The notes: generated by a model from the sequence alone, not told the origin. 50,600 nt of DNA from an uncultured Leifsonia sp. (GCF_945957465.1 NZ_CAMFLC010000028.1:1-50600), one strand, 5' to 3'; positions 1 through 11,752 are shown, counted from the first letter of the stretch. Translations and numbers: made by a program.

Positions 1-955
1 CGGTGGAGGTGCGCAGCGACGCGTAGAAGTCGGCGCCCTGCTGCAGGTGCACGCGCCGGCGGATGCCGGCCGTGTCGACGAAGCGCCACACCTTCCCGCC
101 GAGCTCGACCTGCTCGTCGACCGGGTCGCGGGTGGTGCCGGCGAGTTCGTTGACGACGACCCGCTCCTCCCCCGCGGCCTTGTTGAGCAGCGACGACTTG
201 CCCACGTTCGGTCGTCCGACGATCGCCACCCGGCGCGGGCCGCCGACCTCCTGCTTCGCGACGGCCGAGACCTCCGGAAGCGCCTTCAGGATCTGGTCGA
301 GGAGGTCGGCCACGCCGCGGCCGTGCAGCGCCGAGACCGGCCACGGCTCGCCCAGGCCCAGCGACCACAGTTCGGTGGCGTACGGCTCCTGGCGGGCGTC
401 GTCCACCTTGTTGGCGGCCAGGAACACCGGCTTCTTCGTCTTGCGCAGCAGCCGCACGACGTGCTCGTCGGTGGAGGTCGCCCCCACCGTCGCGTCCACC
501 ACGAACAGCACGGCGTCGGCCAGGTCGATGGCGACTTCCGCCTGCGCGGCGACGGACGCGTCGATGCCGCGGGCGTCGGGCTCCCAGCCGCCGGTGTCCA
601 CCACGGTGAACCGGCGACCGTTCCACTCCGCCTGGTACGAGACGCGGTCGCGCGTCACCCCGGGGGTGTCCTCCACGACGGCTTCACGGCGGCCGAGGAT
701 GCGGTTGACCAGCGCCGACTTGCCCACGTTCGGGCGGCCGACGATGGCCAGCACCGGCAGGGCCGGCAGATAGGTGATCTCGTCCGGGTTCTCGGTGGCC
801 GTGCCGAGGAGGTCGAGGTCGGTGTCGTCGAGCTCGTACTCCTCCAGGCCGCTGCGGAGCGCCGCGGCACGCTGCACCGCGAGGGTGTCGTCCAGTCCGG
901 CGAGGCGCTCGACGAGGTCGTCGGCGCCGGTCGGCTCGTTGTCGATGTCAGACAT
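1..955 (-). CDS. der: GTPase Der (EngA), partial at window edge
   Basis: Ribosome-assembly GTPase with two tandem GTP-binding domains that acts in 50S subunit maturation. The frame has no stop before base 1, so only about 318 N-terminal codons are present. The first P-loop GRPNVGKS is near residues 73-80, followed by the switch motif DTPGVTRDR and DTGG near 120; an NKVD motif follows, and a second [10 protein letters not shown]-loop is read near bases 200-220. Two G domains are diagnostic of Der. An acidic N-terminal extension of about 65 residues precedes the first G domain, as in other actinobacterial Der proteins. The ATG at 955 overlaps the end of cmk by 8 bp, so the two are probably translationally coupled. 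Identification is firm; the C-terminal KH-like domain lies outside the window. Confidence 0.95.
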   Translation of the reverse strand, partial: MSDIDNEPTGADDLVERLAGLDDTLAVQRAAALRSGLEEYELDDTDLDLLGTATENPDEITYLPALPVLAIVGRPNVGKSALVNRILGRREAVVEDTPGVTRDRVSYQAEWNGRRFTVVDTGGWEPDARGIDASVAAQAEVAIDLADAVLFVVDATVGATSTDEHVVRLLRKTKKPVFLAANKVDDARQEPYATELWSLGLGEPWPVSALHGRGVADLLDQILKALPEVSAVAKQEVGGPRRVAIVGRPNVGKSSLLNKAAGEERVVVNELAGTTRDPVDEQVELGGKVWRFVDTAGIRRRVHLQQGADFYASLRTST

Positions 956-1664
956 GGGTCTCTTTCTGTACGACCGCGATGACCGCGTCGACGGTCTGGT
1001 CGAAGTCGAGGTCGGTGGAGTCGACGGTGGTCACGCCGTCAGCGGCGTTCATGAAGTCCACGACCCGGGAGTCGGCCGCGTCACGCCTGCGCAACGCCTC
1101 GCCGACGTGTGAGGCGGAATGGTCGGCGAGTTCCGCCGAACGCCTGGCTATTCTAACGTCCTCGTCGGCGGTGAGCAGGATCCGCACCGGCGCATCAGGG
1201 CAGACCACGGTGGTGATGTCGCGGCCCTCGACGACGATCCCGGGCTTCTGCGTGCGCGCAACGATCGACCGGAACAGGCCGGTGAGGAACGAGCGCACCT
1301 CCGGAACCCGTGCGATGGCGCTGACGACAGCGGTCACCTCGGGCTCGCGGATCGCATCGGTCACGTCGTGGTCGCCGACGTACACGTGATACGTGTCGGG
1401 GTCGGTGCCGATGCGGTAATCGAAGTCGGGCAGCGAGTCGATGACGGCCTCCGAGTCGGTCGCGTCGAGACGGCGCTGCACGACGTACCAGCTGAGCGCC
1501 CGGTAGGCGGCTCCGGTGTCCAGGTACGCCCAGCCGAGACGGCGGGCAGTCGCCTTCGACACCGACGACTTGCCGCTTCCGGCGGGGCCGTCGACGGCGA
1601 CGACCACGGGGGCGCCTGCGTCGGTTCGGCCGTGCGGGTCGGTCGAGTGGGTCGGGTCGGTCAT
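948..1664 (-). CDS. cmk: Cytidylate kinase
   Basis: Phosphorylates CMP and dCMP with ATP in pyrimidine salvage and nucleotide recycling; cytosolic. The 238-residue product has a P-loop GPAGSGKSS near residues 26-34, the substrate-binding stretch DTGAAYRAL and the EGRDITTVV motif typical of bacterial CMP kinases. The frame is open upstream to about 2327, but the ATG at 1664 sits in an ATGA overlap with the upstream prephenate dehydrogenase stop, and everything upstream is a shadow of that gene. The stop overlaps the der start. The order tyrA-cmk-der is common in Actinobacteria and suggests one operon. Confidence 0.95.
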   Translation of the reverse strand: MTDPTHSTDPHGRTDAGAPVVVAVDGPAGSGKSSVSKATARRLGWAYLDTGAAYRALSWYVVQRRLDATDSEAVIDSLPDFDYRIGTDPDTYHVYVGDHDVTDAIREPEVTAVVSAIARVPEVRSFLTGLFRSIVARTQKPGIVVEGRDITTVVCPDAPVRILLTADEDVRIARRSAELADHSASHVGEALRRRDAADSRVVDFMNAADGVTTVDSTDLDFDQTVDAVIAVVQKETHV

Positions 1665-2749
1665 CCTGCGAGCCTCCAGCCGCGGTCGGTCAGGTCGGTC
1701 ACGGTGCGCTGCCACACCTCGGGGAGCACGGCGATCTCGGCGAGGCCGAAGGGCGCTCCCGGCGAGTGCTCCAGGCGGAGGTCCTCCAGGTTGACGTCGA
1801 GTTCGCCGAGCTCGGCGAGCAGCCGGGCGAGTTCGCCCGGGCGGTCGTCGACCATGACGATCATGCTCCGGAAGCGCTTGTCCTGACCGTGCTTGCCCGG
1901 CAACCGAGCGACGCCGACGTTTCCGGCGGCGATCTCCTCGGCGATCGCCCGGCGGGAACCCGCCGCGTCGACGTCGTCGAGGGCGGCGAGCACCTGGTCG
2001 AGGTCGTCGCGGTACGCGTGGAGTATCCGTGTGATCGCCGGCGCGTTGGCGCCGAGGATCTGCACCCACAGCTCCGGCTCGCTCGCCGCGATACGGGTCA
2101 CATCGCGCACGCCCTGGCCGGCGAGGCCCAGCGCGGCGTCGGTGGAGTCGGCGAGCCGCTTGGCCATCAGCGACGACACGATCTGGGGTGCGTGCGAGAC
2201 CAGCGCCACGGCGGCGTCGTGGTCGGCGGCTGCCATCTCGATCGGCGTCGCGCCGAGGTCGAGGATGAGCGCCTCGACGAGGCTGACGGCCGCGCGCGGG
2301 TTCTCCGGGCGGGCGGAGACCACCCACGGACGCCCGATGAACAGGTCGGCTCGTGCCGCGCTCGGGCCGCCGCGCTCACGGCCGGCGAGCGGGTGCGAGC
2401 CCACGTAGCGGGAGAGGTCGAGGCCGGCCTCCTGCAGCTCGGCGAGCGGTGCACCCTTGACGCTGGCGACGTCGGTGACCACGGCGGCAGGATGCGCGGC
2501 GAGCTCCTCCGCGACGACTCGCGACACCAGGTCCGGCGGCACCGCGACCACGATCAGCGCAGGCTCCGCCGTACCGTCGTCGGCTCGCCCCGCGCCATAG
2601 TCGACGGCGAGCCGCAAGTGTGCGGGCGACGCGTCGGCGAGCAGCACGTCGACACCGCGGGCGCGCAGCCCGAGCCCGACGGATGCGCCGAGGAGCCCGG
2701 CGCCGACGACACGCACCGGTCCGGCGAGGCGCGAGGCGGAATCAGTCAC
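1661..2749 (-). CDS. tyrA: Prephenate dehydrogenase
   Basis: NAD(P)-dependent oxidative decarboxylation of prephenate (or arogenate) in tyrosine synthesis. The 362-residue protein opens with a Rossmann glycine motif [10 protein letters not shown] near residue 16, carries the family motif [11 protein letters not shown] in the middle, and ends in an ACT-like regulatory domain from about residue 290 ([16 protein letters not shown]), which suggests feedback sensing of an amino acid, probably tyrosine. It lacks a fused chorismate mutase domain. The stop overlaps the cmk start (ATGA). The choice between prephenate and arogenate specificity cannot be made from sequence by eye. Confidence 0.92.
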   Translation of the reverse strand: MTDSASRLAGPVRVVGAGLLGASVGLGLRARGVDVLLADASPAHLRLAVDYGAGRADDGTAEPALIVVAVPPDLVSRVVAEELAAHPAAVVTDVASVKGAPLAELQEAGLDLSRYVGSHPLAGRERGGPSAARADLFIGRPWVVSARPENPRAAVSLVEALILDLGATPIEMAAADHDAAVALVSHAPQIVSSLMAKRLADSTDAALGLAGQGVRDVTRIAASEPELWVQILGANAPAITRILHAYRDDLDQVLAALDDVDAAGSRRAIAEEIAAGNVGVARLPGKHGQDKRFRSMIVMVDDRPGELARLLAELGELDVNLEDLRLEHSPGAPFGLAEIAVLPEVWQRTVTDLTDRGWRLAG

Positions 2750-2824
2750 GGATCCACCTTAGTCAGTGACCGCCTGCCCTCTCGGCGTCGCCCGCCCGAG
2801 TTCTCCTGCCGGACGCGGCCGCAG

Positions 2825-3583
2825 CTACTGCCGCGAGATCGTCAGCAGCGCGCCGAGTTCGTCCTTCGTCAGGTCGCGCATGGCGCCGACCTTGAGCGTG
2901 CCGAGGTGCAGCGGCCCGAACTGCCGCCGCACGAGCTCGATCACGGGATGCCCGACCTCCGCCATCATCCGGCGGACGATCCGGTTGCGGCCCGAGTGCA
3001 GCGTCAGTTCGACGAGGCTGTCACCGCCGCTCGACCGCGATTGCAGCAGCCGCGCCCGGTCGGCGGCGATCGGGCCGTCCTCCAGCTCGACGCCCTTCGT
3101 CAGCCGCCCGATGGTCTGCGGAGTCACGGTTCCGCGCACGCGCGCGATGTAGGTCTTGGTCACCCCGAAGCTGGGATGCGCGAGCACATGGGCCAGCTCC
3201 CCGTCGTTGGTGAGGATCAGCAGCCCGGAGGTCTCGGCGTCCAGGCGCCCGACGTTGAAGAGCCGCTCGGGATAGCCGGCTGTGAACCGCGAGAGGTCGG
3301 GCCGGCCCTGCTCGTCGCGCATCGAGCTCACGACCCCGACCGGCTTGTTCAGCATCACGTAGCGGCGAGAGGTGTCGAGCTGCACGGCGGTGCCGTCGAC
3401 GGCGACCCGGTCCGTCGCCGGGTCGACCCGCCGGCCGAGCTCGGTGACCACCTGGCCGTTCACGGTCACGCGGCCGGCCACGATCATGTCCTCCGACACG
3501 CGCCGCGAGGCCACGCCGGCCGCCGCCATCACCTTCTGCAGGCGCTCGCCCTGTGCGGCGTCGCCTCCCGCGTTACCGGACAT
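2825..3583 (-). CDS. rluB: RluB-type ribosomal large-subunit pseudouridine synthase
   Basis: Isomerises a uridine in 23S rRNA (RluB/RsuA subfamily). The 252-residue protein starts with an S4 RNA-binding domain (LQKVMAAAGVASRR, then VNGQVV) and continues with the catalytic segment GRLDAETSGLLILTNDG, whose Asp is the conserved nucleophile of RluB/RsuA enzymes. The ATG at 3583 lies inside the 3' end of scpB (11 bp overlap). Position directly downstream of scpA-scpB is conserved across many Gram-positive bacteria. The exact target position in 23S rRNA is inferred from the subfamily only. Confidence 0.9.
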   Translation of the reverse strand: MSGNAGGDAAQGERLQKVMAAAGVASRRVSEDMIVAGRVTVNGQVVTELGRRVDPATDRVAVDGTAVQLDTSRRYVMLNKPVGVVSSMRDEQGRPDLSRFTAGYPERLFNVGRLDAETSGLLILTNDGELAHVLAHPSFGVTKTYIARVRGTVTPQTIGRLTKGVELEDGPIAADRARLLQSRSSGGDSLVELTLHSGRNRIVRRMMAEVGHPVIELVRRQFGPLHLGTLKVGAMRDLTKDELGALLTISRQ

Positions 3584-4205
3584 CGTCGAACCCGTCTGAG
3601 CCGTCGGCGAGCAGCGGGGAGATCTTCGGCAGCTCGTCGATCGAGTTGATGCCGAGCTGGGTGAGCAGCAGGTCGGTCGTCCCGTAGTTGATCGCGCCGG
3701 TCTCGCTGTCCGTGAAGAGCTCCGTGATCAGGCCGCGGCCGAGCAGCGTGCGCACCACCGAGTCCACGTTGACCGCGCGGATGGAGGCGATGGCGCCGCG
3801 GCTGATCGGCTGCTTGTACGCGATCACCGCGAGCGTCTCCAGGGCCGCCTGCGACAGCCGGGTCGGGTTCTGCTGCAGCACGTAGCCCGAGACGACCGCG
3901 TCGTACTCGGGACGCACGTAGATGCGCCAGCCTCCGCCGACCTCGCGCAGCTCGAAGCCGCGACGGACGCCCGGCCGACCCTCGGCGCCCGGTGCGCCGT
4001 CGTAGTCGGCGACGAGCGCGTCGATGGCGGCGCGGACGCGCTTGACAGGCGCGCCGACCGCTGTGGCCAGCGTCACGACGCTCATCGGTTCGTCGGCGAC
4101 CATGAGGATGCCCTCGAGTGCGCGTTCGACGTGCGCGTCGTCCACGGCGACCTGCGCCGCCTCCGCCTCCGTCTCCGCCTCCAGCTCGGTTCCGTCAACC
4201 GTCAT
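3573..4205 (-). CDS. scpB: Segregation and condensation protein B
   Basis: Kleisin-interacting winged-helix protein of the SMC-ScpA-ScpB condensin. The 210-residue product contains the two winged-helix modules of ScpB, with the signature stretch NPTRLSQAALETLAVIAYKQ followed by PISRGAIASIRAVN. It overlaps scpA upstream by 11 bp and rluB downstream by 11 bp, which implies coupled translation and a fixed stoichiometry with ScpA. The acidic N-terminal tail (about 20 residues) is low complexity. Identification is firm. Confidence 0.93.
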   Translation of the reverse strand: MTVDGTELEAETEAEAAQVAVDDAHVERALEGILMVADEPMSVVTLATAVGAPVKRVRAAIDALVADYDGAPGAEGRPGVRRGFELREVGGGWRIYVRPEYDAVVSGYVLQQNPTRLSQAALETLAVIAYKQPISRGAIASIRAVNVDSVVRTLLGRGLITELFTDSETGAINYGTTDLLLTQLGINSIDELPKISPLLADGSDGFDDVR

Positions 4206-5142
4206 AGTCCGCTCCCAGGTTCGACAGGTTCTCCTCCGACCAGTGCTCCGCCGTCCAGCGCAGCGTCAACTCGCCGAGCGGCTCCAGCTGTTCGAACGCG
4301 ATGGCCGCGTGCCGGTACAGCTCGAGCACCGCGAGGAATCGTGCGATCACGACGCCCTTCTGCTCGGCGCCCGCGACCAGCTGCCGGAATGACAGCTGGT
4401 CGCCGCTGCGGAGCATCCCCACCACCACGGCGGCCTGCTCCCGGATACTCACGAGAGGCGCGTGCAGGTGGTCGAGCCCCACGACGGGGATCTCGCGCGG
4501 CGCCATCGCCAGCGCGGCCAAGGCTGCGAAATCGTCCGCGGTGAGCGTCCAGACCAGTTCGGGCGTGCGCTGCCGGTACTTGTCCTCGAGCCGCACCGTG
4601 CGGGCATGTCGGGTGGCCTCGGTGTCGAGCTGCGCCGAGAACCAGGCCGACGCCTCCTTGAACGCGCGGTACTGCAGCAGGCGCGCGAACAGCAGGTCGC
4701 GGGCCTCCAGCAGGGCGACGTCCTCCGCGTCGACGAGCTCGCCCTGCGGCAGCAGCCCCGCGATCTTGAGGTCGAGGAGGGTCGCTGCAACCAGCAGGAA
4801 CTCGCTGGCCTCGTCGAGGGTCTGGTCGGCGTCGAGCTGCCGGAGGTAGGCGATGAATTCGTCGGTGACGCGGCTCAGCGAGATCTCGGTGATGTCGAGC
4901 TCGTGCTTGGTGATCAGCGACAGCAGGAGGTCGAACGGCCCCTCGAACTGCCCCACAGCAACACGGAACCCGCGCTGATCCTCCCCCGACGCGCCTTCCT
5001 CCCCCGCGCCCTCCTCCTCCGAGAGCAGCTCCTGCCCCGCGAGGGGCACGCCGTTGTCGCTTTCGGCGCGCAAAGACGACAACGACGTGCCCTTCGGGGT
5101 CGCGACGCGTGCAGCGGAGGAGTCGTCAGGCGACGGCGCCAC
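4195..5142 (-). CDS. scpA: Segregation and condensation protein A (kleisin)
   Basis: Kleisin subunit bridging the SMC heads in bacterial condensin. After a variable, acidic N-terminus of about 60 residues comes the kleisin core VGQFEGPFDLLLSLI and the conserved DITEISLSRVTDEF; the C-terminal winged helix (FLAVLELYRHAAIAFEQ) contacts SMC. The listed GTG start gives 315 residues and overlaps parA by 17 bp; a later internal GTG near codon 32 is possible because the N-terminus is not conserved and the ribosome-binding site for the listed start is weak. The scpA-scpB pair next to parA is the usual actinobacterial arrangement. Confidence 0.92.
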   Translation of the reverse strand: MAPSPDDSSAARVATPKGTSLSSLRAESDNGVPLAGQELLSEEEGAGEEGASGEDQRGFRVAVGQFEGPFDLLLSLITKHELDITEISLSRVTDEFIAYLRQLDADQTLDEASEFLLVAATLLDLKIAGLLPQGELVDAEDVALLEARDLLFARLLQYRAFKEASAWFSAQLDTEATRHARTVRLEDKYRQRTPELVWTLTADDFAALAALAMAPREIPVVGLDHLHAPLVSIREQAAVVVGMLRSGDQLSFRQLVAGAEQKGVVIARFLAVLELYRHAAIAFEQLEPLGELTLRWTAEHWSEENLSNLGADYDG

Positions 5143-6025
5143 GGAAGATCAGTTCCCTCGCCAGCTGGCGGTACGCCTCCGCCGCCTGGTGCTCCGGTGC
5201 GAACTGCGTGATCGGGGTGGCGGCGACCGAGGCATCCGGGAATTTCACCGTGCGCGAGATCACCGTCTCGAGCACGCGGTCGCCGAACGCGTCGACCACG
5301 CGCTCCAGCACCTCGCGGGAGTGCAGCGTGCGCGAGTCGTACATCGTGGCCAGGATGCCGTCGAGCTCGATCGCCGGGTTGAGCCGCTCCCGCACCTTGT
5401 CGATGGTCTCGATCAGGAGCGCGACGCCGCGCAGCGCGAAGTACTCGCACTCCAGCGGGATGAGCACCCCGTGACTGGCCGTCAGCGCATTGACGGTCAG
5501 GATGCCGAGCGACGGCTGGCAGTCGATCAGGATGACGTCGTAGTCTCCGGAGACCTTGCGGAGCACCCCGGCGAGGATCTGCTCGCGGGCGACCTCGTTG
5601 ACGAGGTGCACCTCCGCTGCGGAGAGGTCGATGTTGGCCGGGATGATGTCGAGCCCGGGCACGCCCGTCGACTGGATCGCCTCCTGCACGTCGGCGTGGC
5701 GGTTCAGCAGCAGGTCGTAGATCGTGGTGACGTCGTGGGTCTGCGCGCCGAGCCCGGCCGACAGGGCGCCCTGCGGGTCGAAGTCGATCGCGAGCACGCG
5801 TCGGCCGTACTCGGCCAGGGACGCGCCGAGGTTGATGGAGGTCGTGGTCTTGCCGACCCCGCCCTTCTGGTTGCAGAGCGCGACGATCTTGGCGGGCCCG
5901 TGCTGGCTCAGCTCGGCGGGAGCGGGGAACGTGCGCAGGGGCCGGCCGGTGGGTCCGAGCGGTGCGGCGAGGGCTGCGGCGTCCATGCCGGGAAGCTCCG
6001 TCCTGACCTCGTCGTTGCGCGTCAC
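5126..6025 (-). CDS. parA: ParA/Soj-family ATPase
   Basis: Deviant Walker-A ATPase of the ParA/MinD superfamily, probably a chromosome-segregation or positioning ATPase. The deviant P-loop KGGVGKTTTSINLG lies about 50 residues in, followed by DFDPQGAL and the DCQPSLGILT Walker-B region. I chose the GTG at 6025 because a good ribosome-binding site (GAGGAA, 7 nt spacing) precedes it; an in-frame GTG at 6064 would add 13 basic residues. No parB is adjacent, so this is the scpAB-linked ParA paralogue rather than the oriC-proximal parAB copy (inference). It ends 17 bp inside scpA. Confidence 0.9.
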   Translation of the reverse strand: MTRNDEVRTELPGMDAAALAAPLGPTGRPLRTFPAPAELSQHGPAKIVALCNQKGGVGKTTTSINLGASLAEYGRRVLAIDFDPQGALSAGLGAQTHDVTTIYDLLLNRHADVQEAIQSTGVPGLDIIPANIDLSAAEVHLVNEVAREQILAGVLRKVSGDYDVILIDCQPSLGILTVNALTASHGVLIPLECEYFALRGVALLIETIDKVRERLNPAIELDGILATMYDSRTLHSREVLERVVDAFGDRVLETVISRTVKFPDASVAATPITQFAPEHQAAEAYRQLARELIFRGAVA

Positions 6026-6082
6026 CTGGCTGTTCCTCGTCCTTGTCGATCGGCGGCCGTTCACGGCCTGTTCACGAGGTCC

Positions 6083-6088
6083 ATCCTA
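6083..6088 (-). promoter_or_regulatory. Putative -10 box for parA-scpAB operon
   Basis: TAGGAT on the minus strand, about 58 nt upstream of the preferred parA start. No convincing -35 is visible. Just downstream the sequence contains two near-identical stretches, GTGAACAGGCC and GTGAACGGCC; the first would encode only a tetrapeptide. Confidence 0.35.
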
Positions 6089-6152
6089 TCCGCGTGCTCA
6101 GGCCTGCGGCGGCGTGACGGCGGCGGGTCCCCAGCGAGCGAGCAGAGCGGCG

Positions 6153-6158
6153 TACGCT
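6153..6158 (+). promoter_or_regulatory. Putative -10 box of the leaderless GNAT gene
   Basis: TACGCT lies exactly 6 nt before the GTG at 6165, the spacing expected if transcription starts at the initiation codon. No Shine-Dalgarno sequence is present. Confidence 0.4.
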
Positions 6159-6164
6159 GAGCGC

Positions 6165-6686
6165 GTGCCGCCGATGCCACCCGAGATCACCACCGATCGC
6201 CTGCGCCTGCGACTCCGCGACGGCGGCGACGCCGAATGGAGCCTTCGGCTGATCGCGGAGGACCCGTCGCAGGAGGGGCGCCCGCTCGATGAGGAACGCG
6301 AACGCTTGGACGCCGAACGGCGCCGGGCCGACGAAACGGGATCGGGCATCTACGCGATCGAGCGGGCGGACACCGGAGAACCGATCGGCTATTGCGGCCT
6401 CGTCACCACGCGCGGGACGGCCGCCCAGCCCGAGCTCGTGTACGAACTGCTCCGTCGCCACGTCGGCGGCGGTTACGCGACCGAGGCCGCCGCCGCCGTG
6501 GCCGACGCCGCGTTCGAGAGCGGCATCCCGGTGCTGTGGGCGGCGGTCGAGCGCTGGAACGCGCCGTCGTTCCGCGTGCTCGAGAAGCTGGGCTTCACGC
6601 CCGCTCGCGTGACGGGCGAGGACGGGAAGGTGCTGGTCTGGCTGTACCGGAAGGCGCCGCGAGGCCGTCACCGCGCCCGCGGGTGA
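6165..6686 (+). CDS. GNAT-family N-acetyltransferase (RimJ/RimL type)
   Basis: Acetyl-CoA dependent N-acetyltransferase of the RimJ/RimL-like branch. The N-terminus ITTDRLRLRLRDGGDAE is the usual opening of this family, and the region YELLRRHVGGGYATEAAAAV carries the acetyl-CoA binding pyrophosphate loop; RWNAPSFRVLEKLGF is the conserved C-terminal motif. The frame is open far upstream antisense to parA; I start at GTG 6165 because a TACGCT hexamer lies 6 nt upstream and no ribosome-binding site is present (leaderless model). ATG 6174 is the alternative. Its 3' end overlaps the convergent xerD by 19 bp. Substrate unknown; a ribosomal-protein or small-molecule acceptor is possible. Confidence 0.85.
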   Translation: MPPMPPEITTDRLRLRLRDGGDAEWSLRLIAEDPSQEGRPLDEERERLDAERRRADETGSGIYAIERADTGEPIGYCGLVTTRGTAAQPELVYELLRRHVGGGYATEAAAAVADAAFESGIPVLWAAVERWNAPSFRVLEKLGFTPARVTGEDGKVLVWLYRKAPRGRHRARG

Positions 6687-7573
6687 GCCGACACGTACAC
6701 ATCCCGCAACGCGTCGGCCGTGACGAGCGTATAGATCTGGGTGGTCGCCACCGACGAGTGGCCCAGCAGCTCCTGCACCACGCGCACGTCGGCGCCTCCC
6801 GCCAGCAGGTGGGTGGCGAACGAGTGGCGGAGGGTGTGCGGCGAGATCTCGACGCCCAGGTTCGAGCGTTCCGCGGCCGCCCGGATGATCAGCCACACGT
6901 TCTGGCGCGACAGCCGCGCGCCGCGCATCCCGAGGAACAGCGCGGGCGTCGCCCTGCCCCGTGATGAGAGCACCGGGCGGGCACGCACGAGGTAGGCGGA
7001 GACGGCGGCCTGGGCGAACGAGCCGAGCGGCACGATGCGCTGCTTGGCACCCTTGCCCGTGAGGCGAACGACATCGGTGTCGATCACGTCGTCCACGTTG
7101 AGGCCGACGGCCTCGCTCACGCGGGCACCGGTGGCGTACATCAGCTCCAGCAGCGCCTTGTCGCGGAGGTTGTCGAGCTCGTCGCCGTCGGTCGCCGCCA
7201 GCAGCGCGGCGACCTGTTCGACGCTGATCGCCTTCGGCAGGCTGCTCGGCAGCTTCGGCGGCCGCACGTCGCGGGCGGCGTCGACCTCCACCCGGCCCTC
7301 CTCGAGCAGGAAGCGGTGGAACCCCCGCACCGTCGACAGCATCCGGGCCAGGGAGGTCGGGGTCAGGGGCGATTCCTCGCGCGACCCGAGGTGCGCGAGG
7401 TAGCCCGACACGGTGGCGCCGGAGACCCCGCGCACATCGCGGATGCCCTGCTCGTCGAGCCACGCCGCGTACACCGCGAGGTCGCGGCGGTACGCCGCGA
7501 CCGTGTTCGCCGAGAGGCCGCGCTCGATGGCGACGTGCCTCAGGTACGCGTCGACATCGGCCGCGAGGGTCAT
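6668..7573 (-). CDS. xerD: Tyrosine recombinase XerD
   Basis: Site-specific recombinase that, with XerC, resolves chromosome dimers at dif. The 301-residue protein has an N-terminal SAM-like core-binding domain (to about residue 100) and a C-terminal catalytic domain with Arg in ATGARVSEAVGL, HTLRHSFATHLL, LLGHSSVATTQIY with the Tyr nucleophile, and a short C-terminal tail. Length and the HxxR spacing match XerD rather than a phage integrase. The start ATG overlaps the NUDIX stop (ATGA), placing it in an operon with the NUDIX gene and pyrG. No dif site was recognised nearby. Confidence 0.93.
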   Translation of the reverse strand: MTLAADVDAYLRHVAIERGLSANTVAAYRRDLAVYAAWLDEQGIRDVRGVSGATVSGYLAHLGSREESPLTPTSLARMLSTVRGFHRFLLEEGRVEVDAARDVRPPKLPSSLPKAISVEQVAALLAATDGDELDNLRDKALLELMYATGARVSEAVGLNVDDVIDTDVVRLTGKGAKQRIVPLGSFAQAAVSAYLVRARPVLSSRGRATPALFLGMRGARLSRQNVWLIIRAAAERSNLGVEISPHTLRHSFATHLLAGGADVRVVQELLGHSSVATTQIYTLVTADALRDVYVSAHPRAR

Positions 7574-8219
7574 CCCTCTGCGCTCAGCGCGCTCAGCTTC
7601 GGGTTGCTCGGCCAGGGGGCGTCGGCGTCGCCGAGGGTCGCCCAGCCGCGCTCGCGGGCGGCCAGCGCTCCGAGCACGGCGATGCTGAGCGGCGCGTTGT
7701 GGGCACGTCGCTCGAGGACGGCGTCGACCGCCTCCTCCAGCGGAACCCACGCCACCTCGATATCGGCCTCCTCGGCCTCCCGCGCGAACGCCTCCCCGGT
7801 GGGGTGCACTTGCCTGGCGAGGTAGATGCGGATCGCCTCGTCGTTGCCGCCCGGGCTCGTGAAGACGTCGGCGAGCACATTCCACCGGTCGGCCCGCAGG
7901 TCGGCCTCCTCGGCGAGTTCCCGCTGAGCGGCGGCGAGCGGCGCCTCCCCGTGCATGTCGAGCAGCCCGGCCGGGATCTCCCAGTCACGGTGCCGCACCG
8001 GGTGCCGGTACTGCCGGATCAGCAGCACGCGGCCCTCGTCGTCGAGCGCCAGCACGGCGACGGCGCCGGTGTGGTCGACGTACTCACGCGTGATGTCCTC
8101 GCCGTTGTAGCGGAAGGTGTCCCGGCGCACGTCCCAGATCTTCCCGGCGAACACCTTCTCGGACGACAGGATCTCCGGGTGGAACGGCTCATCGCCGATC
8201 GCGCCCGCCTCCGTCGCCA

Positions 8220-8220
<1 letters not shown>
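7570..8220 (-). CDS. NUDIX hydrolase, ADP-ribose pyrophosphatase type
   Basis: Probably cleaves ADP-ribose or a related nucleoside diphosphate sugar. The 216-residue protein carries the Nudix box as GLLDMHGEAPLAAAQRELAEEADL (about residues 87-110), which keeps the REL.EE core that binds Mg2+. The preceding IRQYRHPVRHRDWEIPAG is typical of ADP-ribose pyrophosphatases. The ATG at 8220 shares a base with the pyrG stop, and its own stop overlaps xerD, so pyrG-NUDIX-xerD form a translationally coupled set that is common in Actinobacteria. Substrate is inferred from subfamily resemblance. Confidence 0.88.
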
Positions 8221-9962
<1,742 letters not shown>

Positions 9963-9965
9963 GGG

Positions 9966-9976
9966 CTTATAGCTTA
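9966..9976 (-). promoter_or_regulatory. Putative -10 region of pyrG
   Basis: On the minus strand two overlapping hexamers, TAAGCT (9976-9971) and TATAAG (9971-9966), precede the two candidate GTG starts by 8 and 6 nt. This is compatible with leaderless transcription and decides against the GTG at 9980. Confidence 0.35.
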
Positions 9977-10027
9977 TCACCTGCCGGCGCCCCGGCCGCG
10001 CGCCACGACGTGGCGAGCGCCACGCAC

Positions 10028-11752
10028 TCAGCGCGCCGCAGCAGCCATCTCGACGAGCTCGCGCGCATGGGCGAGCCCGCTCTCGGAGTCGGGCAGGCCC
10101 GAGAGCAGCCGAGCCATCTCGGCGATGCGTTCGTCGCCGTCGAGGCGCCGCACGCTCGACTCGGTGACCGCGCCGTCACTGCCTTTGACCACGGTGAGGT
10201 GGTTGGTGGCGAAGGCGGCCACCTGCGCGAGGTGGGTCACGACGATCACCTGGGAGTTCTCGGCCAGGCGGGCGAGCCGGCGGCCGATCTCGATCGCCGA
10301 AGCCCCGCCGACGCCGGAGTCGATCTCGTCGAAGATGAACGTGGGCACCGGGTCGGTACCGGCGATGACCACCTCGATGGCCAGCATCACGCGCGACAGC
10401 TCGCCTCCGGAGGCGCCCTTGCCGAGCGGGCGCGGTTCGGCGCCCGGATGCGGCCGCAGCAGGATGGCGACCTGGTCGCGCCCACTGGACGTGAACTCGT
10501 CGCGCTCGGCGACCTCCACGACGATCCGGGCATCGGGCATGGCGAGAGCGGCGAGTTCGTCGGAGACCGCTTCCGCCAGCCGCGCTGCGGCCTCACGACG
10601 GCGCGCGCCCAGGTCGGCGGCCAGTTCGGCGACGAGCGCTCCGTCGGCCTCGACCTCGCGCGCGAGCTCCTGGATGCGGTCGGCGTCGCCGTCGAGCTCG
10701 AGCAGGCGCAGACTCCCGGTCTCGAGCGTCGCGATGACGTCGTCGAGCGCCGGGCCGTACTTGCGGACGAGCGCGGCCAGCTCCGCGCGGCGCTCCTGAA
10801 CGACCTCCAGCTCGCGGGCGCCGTCGGTGTCGAGCGTCGCGAGGTAGGTCGAAAGCTGCGCGGCGATGTCCGTGACGAGATAGGTGGCGTTGGCTACGGC
10901 CTCGGCGAGCGGTCTCAGCTCGGAGTCGTGCGGCGCCACACGCTCCAGCTGACGGCGGGCGTTGTCGAGCAGGCCGAGGGCGTCGGCGCCCTCCGACTCT
11001 TCGGCGGAGAGCAGTTCGCGCGCCCCGGCGGCAGCCAGACGCAGCTCTTCGAGGTTGGTCAGGCGCTCGGCGCGTTCGGCGAGCTCGTCGTCCTCGCCCG
11101 GTTGCGGGGCGACGGTCTCGATCTCGGCCATCGCCGCGCGCAGGTCGTCGGCCTCGCGGGCCCGGCGCTCCTGGTCGGCGACCAGCTCGTCGAGCTCGGC
11201 GCGGTTGTCGCGCCAGCGGTGGAAGACCTGGGCGTAGGTGTCGACGCGCTCGGCGAAGTCCGGGCCGGCGAACCGGTCGAGCGCCTCGCGCTGGGCGACG
11301 GCCGACCGCAGCCGGACCTGGTCGGACTGGCCGTGGACGACGACGAGCTGGCCGCCGAGCTCGGTCAGCACGCTGACGGGGGCACCGCGGCCGCCGACGA
11401 CGGCGCGTGAGCGCCCTTCGGCCGACACGGATCGGCTGAGCACGAGCTCGGCCTCTCCGCCGCCGAGCTCGTCCACGTCGCCTCCGGCGTCACGGACGCG
11501 CTCGACCACATCGCCTGCGCCGGCGATGCGCCAGCGGCCCTCCACCCAGGCCTGCGGACTGCCGACGCGTACCGCCCCGGTGTCGGCCCGTTCGCCCAGC
11601 AGCAGGCCGAGCGCCGAGACCACCATGGTCTTGCCCGCGCCGGTCTCGCCCGTGATCGCGGTGAATCCCGCCCCCAACGGGAGGGATGCATCGGCGATGA
11701 CGCCCAGATCGCGGATCGAGATCTCTTCGATGCCTCCACGCACGTCAGTCAC
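10028..11752 (-). CDS. recN: DNA repair protein RecN
   Basis: SMC-like ATPase that acts early in double-strand break repair. The 574-residue protein has an N-terminal ATP-binding half with P-loop GETGAGKT (about residues 34-41), a long coiled-coil middle rich in Glu, Ala, Arg and Leu (about 150-380), and a C-terminal half with the ABC signature GGELSR and Walker [11 protein letters not shown]. It follows nadK with an 8 bp overlap, the standard nadK-recN arrangement. A gap of about 65 bp separates it from pyrG. No SOS-type operator could be assigned by eye. Confidence 0.94.
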   Translation of the reverse strand: MTDVRGGIEEISIRDLGVIADASLPLGAGFTAITGETGAGKTMVVSALGLLLGERADTGAVRVGSPQAWVEGRWRIAGAGDVVERVRDAGGDVDELGGGEAELVLSRSVSAEGRSRAVVGGRGAPVSVLTELGGQLVVVHGQSDQVRLRSAVAQREALDRFAGPDFAERVDTYAQVFHRWRDNRAELDELVADQERRAREADDLRAAMAEIETVAPQPGEDDELAERAERLTNLEELRLAAAGARELLSAEESEGADALGLLDNARRQLERVAPHDSELRPLAEAVANATYLVTDIAAQLSTYLATLDTDGARELEVVQERRAELAALVRKYGPALDDVIATLETGSLRLLELDGDADRIQELAREVEADGALVAELAADLGARRREAAARLAEAVSDELAALAMPDARIVVEVAERDEFTSSGRDQVAILLRPHPGAEPRPLGKGASGGELSRVMLAIEVVIAGTDPVPTFIFDEIDSGVGGASAIEIGRRLARLAENSQVIVVTHLAQVAAFATNHLTVVKGSDGAVTESSVRRLDGDERIAEMARLLSGLPDSESGLAHARELVEMAAAAR